Source: Dryococelus australis
Lineage: Eukaryota > Arthropoda > Insecta > Phasmatodea > Phasmatidae
DNA: 64,000 nucleotides
Direction of reading: 5' to 3'
Assembly: GCA_029891345.1 (NCBI GenBank)
Contig: CM056993.1
Span: forward strand, 272,336,900 to 272,400,899
Shown in pieces: positions 32,521-43,235 of the stretch (positions within the stretch are counted from its first letter, which is position 1; the number at the start of each line of letters is the position of its first letter). The translations under genes and the position numbers were made by a program. Below the pieces are notes generated by a model that saw nothing but the letters and a program-made list of their open reading frames with translations, made no database searches and was not told the origin of the DNA.

Positions 32521-33452
32521 ATAGCATATTACGCTTAGATATTGGTATTAATTTTGAAATAACAGACAAGACACTTGAATTTTATTTATTAGTATACAAG
32601 TTGTTTATCTGATAACTCACAGTAAGTTCATGTAAAATATTATAGCATTATTTAAGTAATGGTTGGTACCCAGTTGTGTTTGTTATCTGATTTCAAAAGC
32701 TACATAATAAAGGAAAACCGTATGAGCGGCAATTTGGCTGTAGCAACAGAGCAACGAGAATGTCGAAGAAGCACGTGGTTAAATATGTCAATTAAATTAA
32801 CTCACTTTTTACTGTGGATGTGGATTTCACATACAGTAATTTGATAATCGAAGACTGTCTTGTTTTGAGTTGCAAACATACTTTTTTTTTAAGGACTTTG
32901 CTTTCACATATGAAAATTAAAGTAATTCGCTATTCACTCTACTTTCCGAAGGAAAGGGGCTTATTACTACTGGGTTCACATAATTTACTCATTGAAGACT
33001 AATTTATTTTGGGTTGCAAATGTGAATTTTTTTGTTATAAATTTGTTTTCAATTAGGCGTACTCGTCCTAAACTATGCATGTATGCACGACAATGGAACG
33101 AATATGTTATCAATGTAATGCTGTAGAAAACATCCATTATGTAGTTCAAGGTGTTGCGGTTACTGTCCAAAATAGAACAGCGTTTCTATAAATGAGCATT
33201 TTAGATCGCGCGTCTTGCAGGTCTGCTTTGTACATGAGTAAGTTACTGTTACGTTATCATTTCCCTAATGGCAAGAAAAATTGTATAGGCTAGTGGGTTA
33301 CGGAGATCATAGGGTACAGTTAAAAAAGTGAGGGTACTACACATGAACTGATTTTCATGCCTCTCCCCACTAACAAGGCGCTTACAGCTTCCAATGAGAT
33401 TAAAATCATCTGTGAGGAAATAAAGACAAACCCATGCTTACACACTAATAAA
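32521..33452. other. No gene recognised
   Basis: A phrase 'AATAATCGAAGACTG...TTTGGGTTGCAAA' is loosely repeated at about 32,838-32,880 and 32,990-33,022. Nothing else is visible. Confidence 0.35.
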
Positions 33453-33874
33453 GGCTGTTCACTACAAAGTGAGCACTTTATAAATCAACCCTAAAAAAAT
33501 GTCACTGCTCCTACCTGCATATATTTTAACGGGTGCACTGAATGACATGCGCCCAGTTAAGTTGGTAACGATAGAGGGGAAGTAGTTCCATGTCTTAACG
33601 TCGAATGAAAAGTGTTAAGGTAACAATTTGTGAAAACTTAAAATTATTTCATTTGTTTTCTGCTTTCTTTTAATGCATCGAAGTGCCATCATGAGCAGAT
33701 TGGTAAAATTCATAGTTTTATAAATATTTCACAGTTTCACTTGACCGACGCTCGAATAAAGTAATTAGGCCCACGGTAATGTTAATTTTACATATGTGGG
33801 AAGAATACAAAACGTGTACACAAGTAGATCTTAAGTATGGCTTTCAAAAGTGCTTATTTTATCATGAACAAACT
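33453..33874 (+). mobile_element. Tc1/mariner-type MITE, long form (family A)
   Basis: 422 bp from 'GGCTGTTCACTACAAAGTGA' to 'TTTTATCATGAACAAAC'. Interior 'CTGCATATATTTTAACGGG', 'GACATGCGCCCAG' and 'AAGTAGATCTTAAG' match the family. Confidence 0.85.
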
Positions 33875-34404
33875 ATAATAAACTTTCGGGCTATTTGGCG
33901 CCCCCCTTCCCCCATCAACCAAATCTTTCTTCACACACACCTTCCAAAAAAAAAAAAAAAAAATGCCGAAATCATACGTCTTTATAAAAGTCATAGTAAT
34001 TCTCCAGAAAATATTTATCAATTAAATAACCGCTTATTTCAACTGCAACTATTTCCGAACACATGGAAAACGCTTCTTAACTACTTACAATAAATACATA
34101 ATGTGATGTTGTTTATACGGAATATTTCATTTCGGTTGTGTGATTGGCAGCCATATTGGTGTGAGCTGCTCTCAGGATTGTTTGGCTACATTTTTGCCAT
34201 CACTCGCGTCATCTGGACTTTTCCAATATCTTGCGGGAGGACAGAGAGGAAAGGAGCCCTCCACCTTACAATAGCTTGGATGTAAGACAAGGAGCCCTTG
34301 ATGACCGTGTTTGCTAATGATAGCATTACGTGACCGTATTTCTCCTACTGGATTATTCAAAATCTGCCGTACCAGCTGGCGCACTGGTTAGCGTGGCAGG
34401 TAAA
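33875..34404. other. No gene recognised
   Basis: An A run near 33,946-33,962. No coding or element signature. Confidence 0.4.
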
Positions 34405-34554
34405 GGCTTTTGAGACCCTAGTTACTTTTTCCTTTCAGTCATATTTTTTTTTTTTTTTTAACATTTCTACAACTTTTTAAAATAAATATTGTCATGTAAG
34501 TAATAAACACGGTGTGTATATTCCACCGCACTTCGAAGTTAACGGTCTAAGACT

Positions 34555-34558
<4 letters not shown>
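34405..34558. mobile_element. Tc1/mariner-type MITE, family B, one end only
   Basis: Starts 'GGCTTTTGAGACCCTAG' (the terminal repeat itself largely lost). It continues with 'TTACTTTTTCCTTTCAG', 'ATAAATATTGTCATG' and 'GCACTTCGAAGTTAACGG', as in the inverted family B copies, then stops at the microsatellite that begins at 34,559. Confidence 0.7.
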
Positions 34559-34647
<89 letters not shown>

Positions 34648-34648
34648 T
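34559..34648. repeat. (TA)n-(CA)n microsatellite
   Basis: About 60 bp of TA repeats followed by about 28 bp of CA repeats. The short reading frame through it is an artefact of the repeat. Confidence 0.95.
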
Positions 34649-34649
34649 A

Positions 34650-35345
34650 CTGTACGTATGTGCTTCACTTGTGTGCTATCACTTTTCTGCTTTTAGTCGA
34701 TTCAAAGTTACATTCACCTTTTTTGAGTGTTTGAGTGAACACGCAAGGTTTATTTTTGTATTTACGTGGGGATTGGTAATGTTTCATTCAACTTCGTTAT
34801 TTCTTTACGTCTAATTATGGTATTTAAACACACACATATGTATATATATACACACACATGTGTGTGTTTAAATACCATGTGTGTGTTTAAATATATATAT
34901 ACATACATATGTGTGTGTTTAAATACCATAATTAGACGTAAAGAAATAACGAAGTTGAATGAAACATTACCAATCCCCACGTAAATACAAAAATAAACCT
35001 TGCGTGTTCACTCAAACATTATGACGTGTTGAAATTACACCAGTACAAATAATTTTATTAAAATATCAAATAATTGTATACATATTTACGAAATACTAGC
35101 AAGCACCAACTGTCTCTCGCGCCAGTACGCCAACTTTTGTGTGTGCGCAAAAAAAACTCAAGATATGCGTGGATTATCAAATTGCAGACTAAAGTAACGA
35201 AATACGATAACGAGAATCTAACGTGCCTAATCCTGGAAGCAGAACTTCAGCAAGGCTTCAAAAAAGGTGAATGTAACTTTGAATCGACTAAAAGCAGAAA
35301 AGTGATAGCACACAAGTGAAGCACATACGTACAGTATATGTATAC
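34650..35345. repeat. Asymmetric foldback (inverted repeat) structure
   Basis: The inner arms 34,728-34,850 and 34,895-35,017 are near-perfect inverse copies: 'GTTTGAGTGAACACGCAAGG' on the left, 'CCTTGCGTGTTCACTCAAAC' on the right, meeting at TA/CA-rich DNA. The outer arms 34,650-34,727 and 35,254-35,345 also pair ('GTGCTTCACTTGTGTGC' against 'GCACACAAGTGAAGCAC'). On the right about 230 bp lies between inner and outer arm; on the left they touch. No gene is present. Confidence 0.85.
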
Positions 35346-35679
35346 ACACTCATACGCAAAACACCAGGCCAATGCTCATTCCAATGTGATGTTGGACCGC
35401 TTTATTGTCGCAAAGCATGCGTGCTCGTGATCGACATTCGAATGTAAGTAGTAGGTTATACACGGAGAGGAGTTTCTCCCATAGTTACATACATGAACAC
35501 TTAGGAGATTTTTGCGGTTGTTGAGAAAAAGCAAAGAAATCAATAAAGGCGACGCTCTCGCGCGAATCAAATGTAATTTCACCCATGCGTGTAACGCATT
35601 CACCTGACATTGCTACAAGCTTGCAGTCGTGCAGTGTACAGCCACAGAAATTCATGGCGCGACTATGTTAAGGGCAACG
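35346..35679. other. No gene recognised
   Basis: No recognisable feature. Confidence 0.4.
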
Positions 35680-35850
35680 CCTACCAGCTGGCAGCAGATG
35701 CGAAATATACATAGGAAATCCCGTGTTAAGGAAGTTTCGTCTCAGTGCGTTAATCTTAAAGATAAGCGTTTCAAAAAATATATATTCTTCGCGAATTTTC
35801 CAAGGAGAAATTCCTTGCAGCGAGGAATGTTTCCATAACATGTATAGTCT
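35680..35850 (+). repeat. Dispersed repeat D, copy 1
   Basis: About 170 bp sharing 'AAATCCCGTGTTAAGGAAG', 'TTTCGTCTCAGTGCGTTAAT' and 'AAAGATAAGCGTTTC' (with changes) with 37,040-37,310 on the other strand. Both copies can be read as a short conserved peptide ('VKEVSSQCVNLKDKRF' here, 'VKEISPQWINFKDKLF' there). It could therefore be a coding remnant, but the family is not recognised. Confidence 0.5.
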
Positions 35851-36116
35851 GTTTGCAAGAAATTTTTAAAATTCATGTTCCACAAAAAAGTAGGCACATA
35901 CTGCCTGTCTATATTGAAAATATACTAGATGGAGATTTTTTGGACATTAGCCATTGCGATGCAGATGCCTGCCATGGAGAAACAAGACTAAACATGAAAA
36001 AAAAAAAAAAACTTAAATAGTACAAGTAACCTATGGACGAGAAAATAAATATATGTATACAACTTTGGAAAATTCCAAGAGGGAATAGAGTCAAGAAACA
36101 GGACAGCAACTAGTTA

Positions 36117-36118
<2 letters not shown>

Positions 36119-36207
<89 letters not shown>
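36119..36207. repeat. (TA)n microsatellite
   Basis: About 85 bp of TA dinucleotides next to the TIR element that starts at 36,208. Confidence 0.95.
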
Positions 36208-36760
36208 CAGATTGTTCAGAAATTAAACGCCCAAACCATGGGCGTTTAATGAAAACTTCTTATGAAAACTAGAGTCGAAAATATAAAGGACACCATATAC
36301 CTAAACAGAATATTAAAGGAGATATTAGCCTGTAAATATTGGGTTTTGAAAACATATTTTTGCTGAATGCCTTGTACTTTCTGCCAGCGGTAGGGATGAC
36401 GGCGATTTCCCACAGTACATCCCACACTATTGAATGGGACATGCTCATTTGGCAAGCTATGGAGCGTGTACTAATGGACCTATCACTTCCTCAAGCCGAA
36501 CAGTGCGCACAGGCCAAGGACGGCCAGCATTATGCATGTGAGTTTGCAACATGGGAAGCATAAGTCGTCTCTTTATTGCGGACTTCGTAGGCATTGTACA
36601 ATGCATATGGCAAAAATACGTATTCAAAACTCAGATTTCATAGGTCATATCTCCTTTAATATTCCATTTAGGTATATGGTGTCCTGTATATTTTCGACTT
36701 TATGTTTCATAAGGAATCACCTCCCGCAGCATGGGCGTTTAATTTACGAACAACCTTTAT
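36208..36760. mobile_element. TIR element family 3 with ~190-bp inverted ends
   Basis: The left end 'CAGATTGTTCAGAAATTAAA' and right end 'TTTAATTTACGAACAACCT' are inverse, and the pairing continues inward for about 190 bp ('AAGGACACCATATACCTAAA' against 'TTTAGGTATATGGTGTCC'). It is flanked by TATATA on both sides. The ~170-bp middle can be read as a protein on the plus strand but matches nothing I know. It inserted into repeat E at a TA microsatellite. Confidence 0.8.
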
Positions 36761-37039
36761 ATATACTACCAACAGATAGCGAAAAGAAAACAACACTGGC
36801 TAGAAACCTGCTTGAAAAAATAACTAAAACAACACAGACAAAATATGTAGGAACAAAATGAGACAACACAACTAAGAATGCACCCTAACACAACAGTTTT
36901 ACCAGACACGACAAAATGCAAGCCATTTATGCTGTGGTCAAGAAAGGCAGTTACAGGTTAATTTAACATACCTAAAAGTTGTCGCCTCCGGTAGTATTAG
37001 GAGGTCGACTTTCGAGTTGGCGCTGAATTATTCTAAGTC

Positions 37040-37310
37040 TACACAATGGCACAAAACTTCGGAACTGGAACGCTCGTAGAGATCTTCTCCTAAAAAAATT
37101 TTGAAGAATATATTTTGTTGGAAAAGCTTATCTTTGAAATTAATCCACTGAGGCGAAATTTCCTTAACATTTGATTTCCAATTTAAATTTCGCAGCTGCC
37201 ATCCGGCAGGCAGTGTCCTTAATCTGGTTGAGCTAGCACGTTGAAGATGGGACCGCAAATTATGGATGCGCGAAATTGTGCCGCGACGCCACCCAGATTC
37301 GCAGAACCAA
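37040..37310 (-). repeat. Dispersed repeat D, copy 2
   Basis: Minus-strand partner of 35,680-35,850, with a slightly longer open frame (37,321-37,028, 97 codons). See copy 1 for shared phrases. The frame's meaning is unknown. Confidence 0.5.
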
Positions 37311-37589
37311 GAATTGGACATTCGGTCACAACTTTCCTGTTGTATAATTTATTAATTTTTAAAATTATATTTTAGGTACGTTCGAGCGTACATAGACAAC
37401 GACTTTCAATTCGCGAATGAACATATCCGTAGCTCTAGTTGATGTCACCCTAGAATATTACTACGGACAAATTTCCTCTCATTCAATCTGTTACCGATTC
37501 TATTTCAATGAAAATATTGGATGCCTATTAGTGAGAGAGTCGAGAGATTTGGGCGGCCTTTAACAAAGATGTCTTGTGAATGTGAGAAT

Positions 37590-37771
37590 GGAGCAGCGCC
37601 GGAGTGCATGGGCGGAGGAAATGGGAGATCCCCGAGAAAACCCGCCGACCAGCAGCATCGTCCGGCACGATTCCCACATGCGAAAATCTGGGAATGACCC
37701 GGCCGGAGATAGAATCCGGTTCGCTTTGGTAGGAGGCGAGCAGGTTAACCGCCCAACCACCGCTGCCCCAG
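37590..37771 (-). mobile_element. tRNA-derived SINE, copy 3
   Basis: On the minus strand: head 'GGCAGCGGTGGTTGGGCGG', a weak B box at about 37,706-37,720, then 'GGTCGGCGGGTTTT' and 'CGGGGATCTCCC', as in 7,190-7,368. It ends near 37,590 in 'CATTCTCACATTCAC'. Confidence 0.7.
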
Positions 37772-39404
37772 TGAGAGAACATGTGGTTTTTATAATTTTT
37801 CCTGGGGACTGCAAAAGTTTATGCGTGTGTGAAAGTTCGACCGCTACAGATACAAATCAATGTGTATCAAAACTTGGTATATTAGCGCGCAAACTCATTT
37901 CGTTTGGTATGAGTGCATAAGAACTGAACTGAGCGGAACATTCACTTTAACTGAATGTGCATACGTTCTATGCGAAATGTGCGGTAAATGGAACACAGCG
38001 TGACATAAAATCATGCCACTGCTCACGTGAACGGAATTTAACTTGGTATACCAAACTTTCTGCAAATTTACTTTTAAAAACATATTTCCAAGGCAACATC
38101 GATAATGTTTTCATTACCGCATATGTTGGCGAGTGTAGAATTCTCGCCTACCTGGCACTTGAGATCAGCTGAAATACAGGTTTTGACGAACCTATTGAAC
38201 AAGCCCCAAATATGTATGTTCACCTATGAAAAGAAATCATACCTCGAACACGGACATGATGGCAGTTTCAAGATATCAGACATACTATCTATATTAAACT
38301 TCTATACGTTGATACTCGCAGCACGACGAGAACACTGCACGCGAGTCCATAGCCTTGCGTGTAGCGGCGATGGCACACTTGATGCATGTGGTAATGTCGT
38401 CCTTATAGCTACCGCGTTTCTCTGCTCAATCACAAAGAAGCGCCAGATTGGCGACCACACTAACAAGATTGTCAGCAACGATGGTAATGTAATGTGAGGA
38501 TGGATCAGCGAGGGAATGCAGTGCTACATTATAAATTTGAATATGTGATTTCAATCATCAGAATAATTTTACTGAATCGTTAAGTTAACCAGCTGTTATC
38601 TACTGGCAAATCAGCAGAATGCACTGAAGTTTTACTGCCAGACGAGTGCACTTCACCAGGAATCAGTACAAATTACTGTTTAATTATTTTACAAATAATA
38701 TATGCCTACTGTTAACGTTCGCTGCTTTGTTCCGTGCTAGATACTAAAAGCAAAAAAACAGAGAAGTTATATGATAGCGGCGGCAAGTCAATGAAATACT
38801 TTGAATAACAGGCGAGCGATAAACCAGGAACCACGTATCTGTTACAAAAAGCGAGCCGAAACGATAATCCTTTTTGCGGTGAACGCTGCTGACCCTGGTT
38901 GTATTGAGTTTTTTGTATTTATCTGAATAATTTTCTAGTGGTTTGCTGTCCTAATTTCTCTAACCGTGACTCGGGGTGCGTCGAACTTTCCAGATCAAGG
39001 CCAGCAGAGTACAGATATGTGACGGGCCTCCAGGCCGGCAGTTGTTGAATGTGTGAGTGGCCGAGTTTCAGCGATAGACGACGAGCAGCGAGAGAAGTGG
39101 CCACCAGAGAAAGGGAAATCTGCGACTGCGCGTATCAAGCAGTCGAGAGTGCGGCTGGCATGCTGGACTATCTGACGATATGCGTGAGTGAAAAACATTT
39201 CAAATGATGGCAACCGGTAGACTAAACACGTGTTAATTATGAGTATGAGTTAATTGACTGTAACCAAACAGAGACATTAAGGACGTTCATTACACTTGAA
39301 ATAGACACTAAATATTGTGCTCAATGAGAAATAAAAAGAGTACTAGTGGAGACAGATAATTTAATGCTGTAAATAATAGCTGTGTTAATAAAATAAAAAT
39401 ATTT
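37772..39404. other. Long stretch without recognised genes
   Basis: Short open stretches on both strands (for example 38,105-38,497 + and 39,213-38,919 -) have no nameable domain. The part near 38,940-39,190 is GC-richer. Confidence 0.4.
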
Positions 39405-39745
39405 TAGTTCTTTTATTTTTATTATGATCTCCAACCCCCACGAACACGGATACGCTCCTCAGGCGTCTTGTAAAAATACATTTAGTGTATACGAGTCTAG
39501 TATATAACTTAATACTTAACAAACCAAGGAGATAATTAAATTACCCTCACATTCATTCACACACTCACTCACATGCACACATGCATTAACACAACTTCGC
39601 GAAAAGTCAGCATCATCCTCTCATCCATTGGAGTGACCAAGGTGGTACTTATTTACTATATTCTTAAATCTACTGAAACTTACAATATTTCTGTGTTCAA
39701 TCGGCAGACTGTTCCATGCTTTCGGTGTTGACCGCCATTTTACAT
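39405..39745 (-). mobile_element. LINE 3' end (ORF2 C-terminus plus tail), minus strand
   Basis: The minus-strand frame reads 'WRSTPKAWNSLPIEHRNIV', then 'SFSRFKNIVNKYH', then a stop near 39,630. This is the 'AWNSLP ... SF..FK' block that closes many insect LINE ORF2 proteins. About 220 bp of 3' UTR follows, ending in an A-rich tail near 39,405-39,420. The upstream reverse transcriptase is absent. It lies downstream, on the same strand, of the gag-like ORF1 at 40,978-42,282. Whether both came from one element is open. Confidence 0.6.
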
Positions 39746-40977
39746 CACTGGGACGCTACTCCCTCAGCGCGGGGGTGGATCGGTCCCTTGTGAGGGACCT
39801 TGGCCACCCAGTTGGTTGTCAGTTAGATTGCGGAGGCGAGGAGAAGCTAACCACCTCCCCCCTCCGCACCCATCAAACATATTTTTGCTGCAAGGCTAGC
39901 ATTATTGTACAGGATTCCCAGGGTAGCGCCTGGGAGCTGTTTCCAAAACTGAATTTTACTCTCTTTTTCCCTGCATGTACGGGATAAAAGAGAGTGGTGA
40001 AGTTAATTGATTTTATCAGCACGGAATTTTAAAGTTCAGGACTGTGAAGTACTGTCACGAGCTCCCTGTGAGAGAGCTAGCGACAGTTTGGTATAAAAAG
40101 CGGAGGTTAATAGCCAAATGAAGTTAAATTTTCGATATAAGTAGCTTTCCCATGACGGGAGTGGCAAGGGTTTATATAATTAAATTAATTATATGTATAT
40201 TGAAGTGGTGAATTTAAGTTTCGCGAAAATTTAAATCAGTGTAGTTGTTTCAGTTTCAGTAATTACTTCATATCTTATATGTTAAATACAATTAAATAAT
40301 CTGATTGGTGTGTGAATGCATGTCTGAATGTACCGAGACGAGCGGCTAAAAGTTAAGTAAAGCATGTTAACTCGGGGAAGTCCGAGAGCGATATGGCAAG
40401 CGCGATGCTAGCGCCAACTAGTTTTGTTAAACGTGGTCGATTTTTGTACCGGACCGATCGGAAAATTCCGGCCAGTTTCGGGGTCTTATTTCTATGAAAT
40501 CGGGCGGTATTATTGCGCTGAAGGCGTGAATTTATATTTTTAATATTGTTTTGAACAATATTCCGTATTGATAATTATTTAGACTTGTAAAGTTCTAAAG
40601 CAGAGCCATGAAAACACGTCGCGTTAGTGAAGTTAAACAGTAATATAGGCCAGAGGGCTCTGATTGGCCGAGAGAACTTGGTGGGGCGGAGCTTATGAAG
40701 TTGCTCGAGAGATGGCAGCATGGTCGCTAATTTACCGTCAACAGCTTTTATTTGACACGGAAAAATTTAAATAAATTAAAAGCGGTTGTAATTAAAGTTA
40801 TTAAATCGTCTTAAATAAATAATTGGTGCTGCAAAACTTAAAATGCTCAGTTGTGTACGACTAAAAAATATACGCGATTATTTCGCTCGTCATAGTGATT
40901 AATGTTAATGTAAAGTGTTTCGGAGTCGCCCCAGTACAGAGTAGGGGAAATTGGCATATGCGGGTCTAGTTGACGGG
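39746..40977. other. No gene recognised; weak LTR-like features
   Basis: Near 40,054 'TGTCACGAGCTCCCTGTGAG' is followed 40 bp later by a TATA-like 'GGTATAAAAAGC'. At about 40,815-40,835 'ATAATTGGTGCTGCAAAAC' looks a little like a retroelement LTR end and primer site. No matching second copy and no coding part is seen, so a solo LTR fossil is only a guess. Confidence 0.2.
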
Positions 40978-42282
40978 CTAGGGGGCCGCAAATGACGCCA
41001 TGGCTTCGAGAAGTAGCCAGGTTCTCTCATGTTTTTCTGTGATGTTGCGGAGTTTTAGTATGTAGGGGTGGAAATGAGCCATGAGCGAGGCGAAGTCGCA
41101 TGCTCTAAGGAATTCCATGAGTTCATGGAAATCCTGCATTACGCTTCGCACCTCTCCTGGCGAATTTCGCTGGCGAGGGCGGGACTGAGGTTGTGTATTT
41201 GGCATTGCAGGGGTGTCAAGAGTCGGAGCTGGTTTGTGAATAGACGCAGAGAGTGCCTGCGAATACGTTTTGCCAGGCTGTAATGTCCTGACTGTGAACC
41301 TGGACGGGGCAGGAGGTTGTTTTGCAGTTTTTGGCGCGATTTTCGTAGCAGCAACTGTAGTTCTTTTCTGCACCAAGTCCAGGAACTTGGGGCATGCTTT
41401 TGATAGGGCTGTGTGTTCGCCTGCGCAGTTACTGCATGTAGGCTTGGAGTTGTTTTTGTTTGTGTTGCAAGCACTCTCGGGGTGAGGGCCGGCGCAGTGT
41501 GGGCATTTTGTCGGCATGGAACAATGATTTTTTGTGTGTCCTAAAGCGAGACAGTTGCGGCATTGTGCCACGTCTGTCGGCCGTTTCTGGTATTGTCGGG
41601 GATGAAGTATTGTCATATTTATTCTCGTGACAGAGTGCAGAGGAGGGAGAGAAGTGTTCTGCGCCGCCGTGACACAGAAAAAACGTTGCGGCTCCAACGT
41701 GAATTTGGTGGGGTCTGTTTGGTCTGGGATACGTTTTTTAAATTGATAAATGTGCTGGATTGAGTATCCGGCATATTCCAGGTCTGTCTTGATGTCCGCA
41801 ATGTCGGTTGTGGGGTGGAGGTCAAAAACGACTTTCTGTGGGAGCTCGGAAGCTTGACAGAAAGTAAAGTAATGTATGTAGTTCGCTTCTAGCATTGTGC
41901 GAGCAGCTGTGAAAAAGTTAAAGTTTTTAGTCAGGATTTGCGTTCCGCGAGCTGTGGGGAGAAGGGAGAACCCGTCCCTACTAATAGCTCGCAGTTTCTG
42001 GACAAGTAAGTTGTATTTTGTGGCGTCAGGAACCACTAATCTGTACTGGTTTTGTTTTTTCTGTCGTGTTTGTGGTGCAGCCGTTTGTGTTTTGTGGGTG
42101 GAGATGCTTGAAGAGCCGGGATGGTTAACTGCTGAGGTTTTTTCTGTTACCTCCTTAAGCGGGGAAAACCTATTTTGTGTAGGAATGGTGTTTGAATGTG
42201 TCTCAGACGACACAGAATGGAGACGCTTGTTCTCCTGCGTGGTTGTTCTGTATCGGTGTTGATTCCGAGCAGTTTTAACTGT
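40978..42282 (-). CDS. Jockey-type LINE ORF1 (gag-like nucleic-acid-binding protein), uninterrupted
   Basis: A single open frame of over 400 codons. From the GTG at 42,213 it gives 411 aa; the frame stays open to a stop at 42,283-42,285 but has no ATG before the middle of the protein, so the true start is missing or lies on another exon. Residues about 55-210 form the PRE_C2HC-like region of jockey-clade ORF1. Three zinc knuckles follow: C218-C221-H226-C231 (CX2CX4HX4C), C237-C240-H244-C249 and C260-C263-H267-C274. A Pro/Gln/Thr-rich linker and a helical C-terminus with many aromatic residues end it. Such proteins coat the element's RNA. No endonuclease/reverse transcriptase follows. It may be a young truncated copy, a half-LINE or a co-opted gene. 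Confidence 0.85.
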   Translation of the reverse strand, partial: TVKTARNQHRYRTTTQENKRLHSVSSETHSNTIPTQNRFSPLKEVTEKTSAVNHPGSSSISTHKTQTAAPQTRQKKQNQYRLVVPDATKYNLLVQKLRAISRDGFSLLPTARGTQILTKNFNFFTAARTMLEANYIHYFTFCQASELPQKVVFDLHPTTDIADIKTDLEYAGYSIQHIYQFKKRIPDQTDPTKFTLEPQRFFCVTAAQNTSLPPLHSVTRINMTILHPRQYQKRPTDVAQCRNCLALGHTKNHCSMPTKCPHCAGPHPESACNTNKNNSKPTCSNCAGEHTALSKACPKFLDLVQKRTTVAATKIAPKTAKQPPAPSRFTVRTLQPGKTYSQALSASIHKPAPTLDTPAMPNTQPQSRPRQRNSPGEVRSVMQDFHELMEFLRACDFASLMAHFHPYILKLRNITEKHERTWLLLEAMASFAAP

Positions 42283-42297
42283 TTAGATTTAGTGTAT

Positions 42298-42450
42298 GGC
42301 GCTATGGCGCGTGAGCACCCAAGAAAACATCGTTCAACGGCAACGACCGCTGCTCTTAATACATGCGGAAACTATTGGAATGAATCAGCTGGGACTCGAA
42401 CCTGTGTCGTCGTGGTGGGGGAGACAGGTATGGCTAGCCACTAGCTACCA
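42298..42450 (-). mobile_element. tRNA-like SINE fragment
   Basis: Read on the minus strand: 'GTAGCTAGTGGCTAGCCATA' (A-box-like), then 'CAGGTTCGAGTCCCAGCTG' with a good B box at 42,391-42,402. The body is short and ends just upstream of the open frame at 42,282. It is a different subfamily from the SINEs at 7,190 and 37,590. Confidence 0.5.
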
Positions 42451-43229
42451 TTTACACATGTCGTTATACCGCATTCAGTTTCCGGGATAATAATAAATAA
42501 AATAATTGTGTACTTACTTTATTTTTATTGAATAGTCGTAATTTTGAATGAAGACAGCTGAACACCCAACGTGACGTGTTTCGACATCTTAGGAAAATAG
42601 GTTCATCGACCTTAATGTTTTTAATGGGACTCCCACATATTCCTCTTTTACTGAGTTGACGTAAATGTTGGTTCACAGTGGGGTGGAGGAGGAGGAAGGA
42701 ACAAAAAGTCAGGGTTGTAAAAGAAGAAAAAGAAAAGCGATTTCAAAAGAAGTGTCGCTTTCTGTACTCTTCCCTACTTTTCCCGGCTGAGAACACGAGT
42801 TTTTTTAATCTTTCTTTCTTTTCGAGCCGTTCAAATCTGCAGAGCTCTCTCAGGCTTGCGTCATTTGTCATGCGAACAAAGGGACCAGCTGGTGGGCGAC
42901 TCTGTCTGCCATCTAGCTGGCTGTCCCGTTCTCGTCTGTGCCTGGATCGTAAAGTGTGCGCATGGCATGCGGACTGCGCAGGCGCCACTCTCCCTGTTCC
43001 AACGTTAAACTGATATTCTGCCAGCAGCACTACAAAAAACAACGTGGGTGGGCTTTGAAGTTAGAACATTGTTCGTGTACATAAATAATTAGAGATGTTC
43101 ACTCACTCGCCCGAACATAATTTTAATGCTACTACTATAGTCCAGTCACGGTTACTTCCTTTTTCTGTTGCCCCGCTAAAGTTCTACTTTCAGGATATTC
43201 CTCCGCCTCATGCATATAAGCTTAAGTAC
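42451..43229. other. No gene recognised
   Basis: A purine-rich stretch (about 42,680-42,760) is followed by a GC-richer part (about 42,860-43,010). The open stretches are not nameable. Confidence 0.4.
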
Positions 43230-43235
43230 ATCTAG
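43230..43235. repeat. Left 6-bp target duplication of the giant palindrome
   Basis: ATCTAG, identical to 50,004-50,009. Confidence 0.85.

Larger units (their letters stand above)
35930..36960 (-). repeat. Dispersed repeat E, split by a younger TIR element
   Basis: The part at 35,930-36,120 matches 55,080-55,265 closely (shared 'CTATGGACGAGAAAATAAAT' and 'GCCATTGCGATGCA'). Sequence to the right of the inserted TIR element (36,760-36,960) appears to continue the same repeat. Class unknown, no domain recognised; a non-LTR retrotransposon 3' end is possible. Confidence 0.45.

Noticed and set aside
34514-34696. A Tyr/Ile- and Thr/His-repeat protein
   Set aside because: It is the translation of a TA/CA microsatellite.
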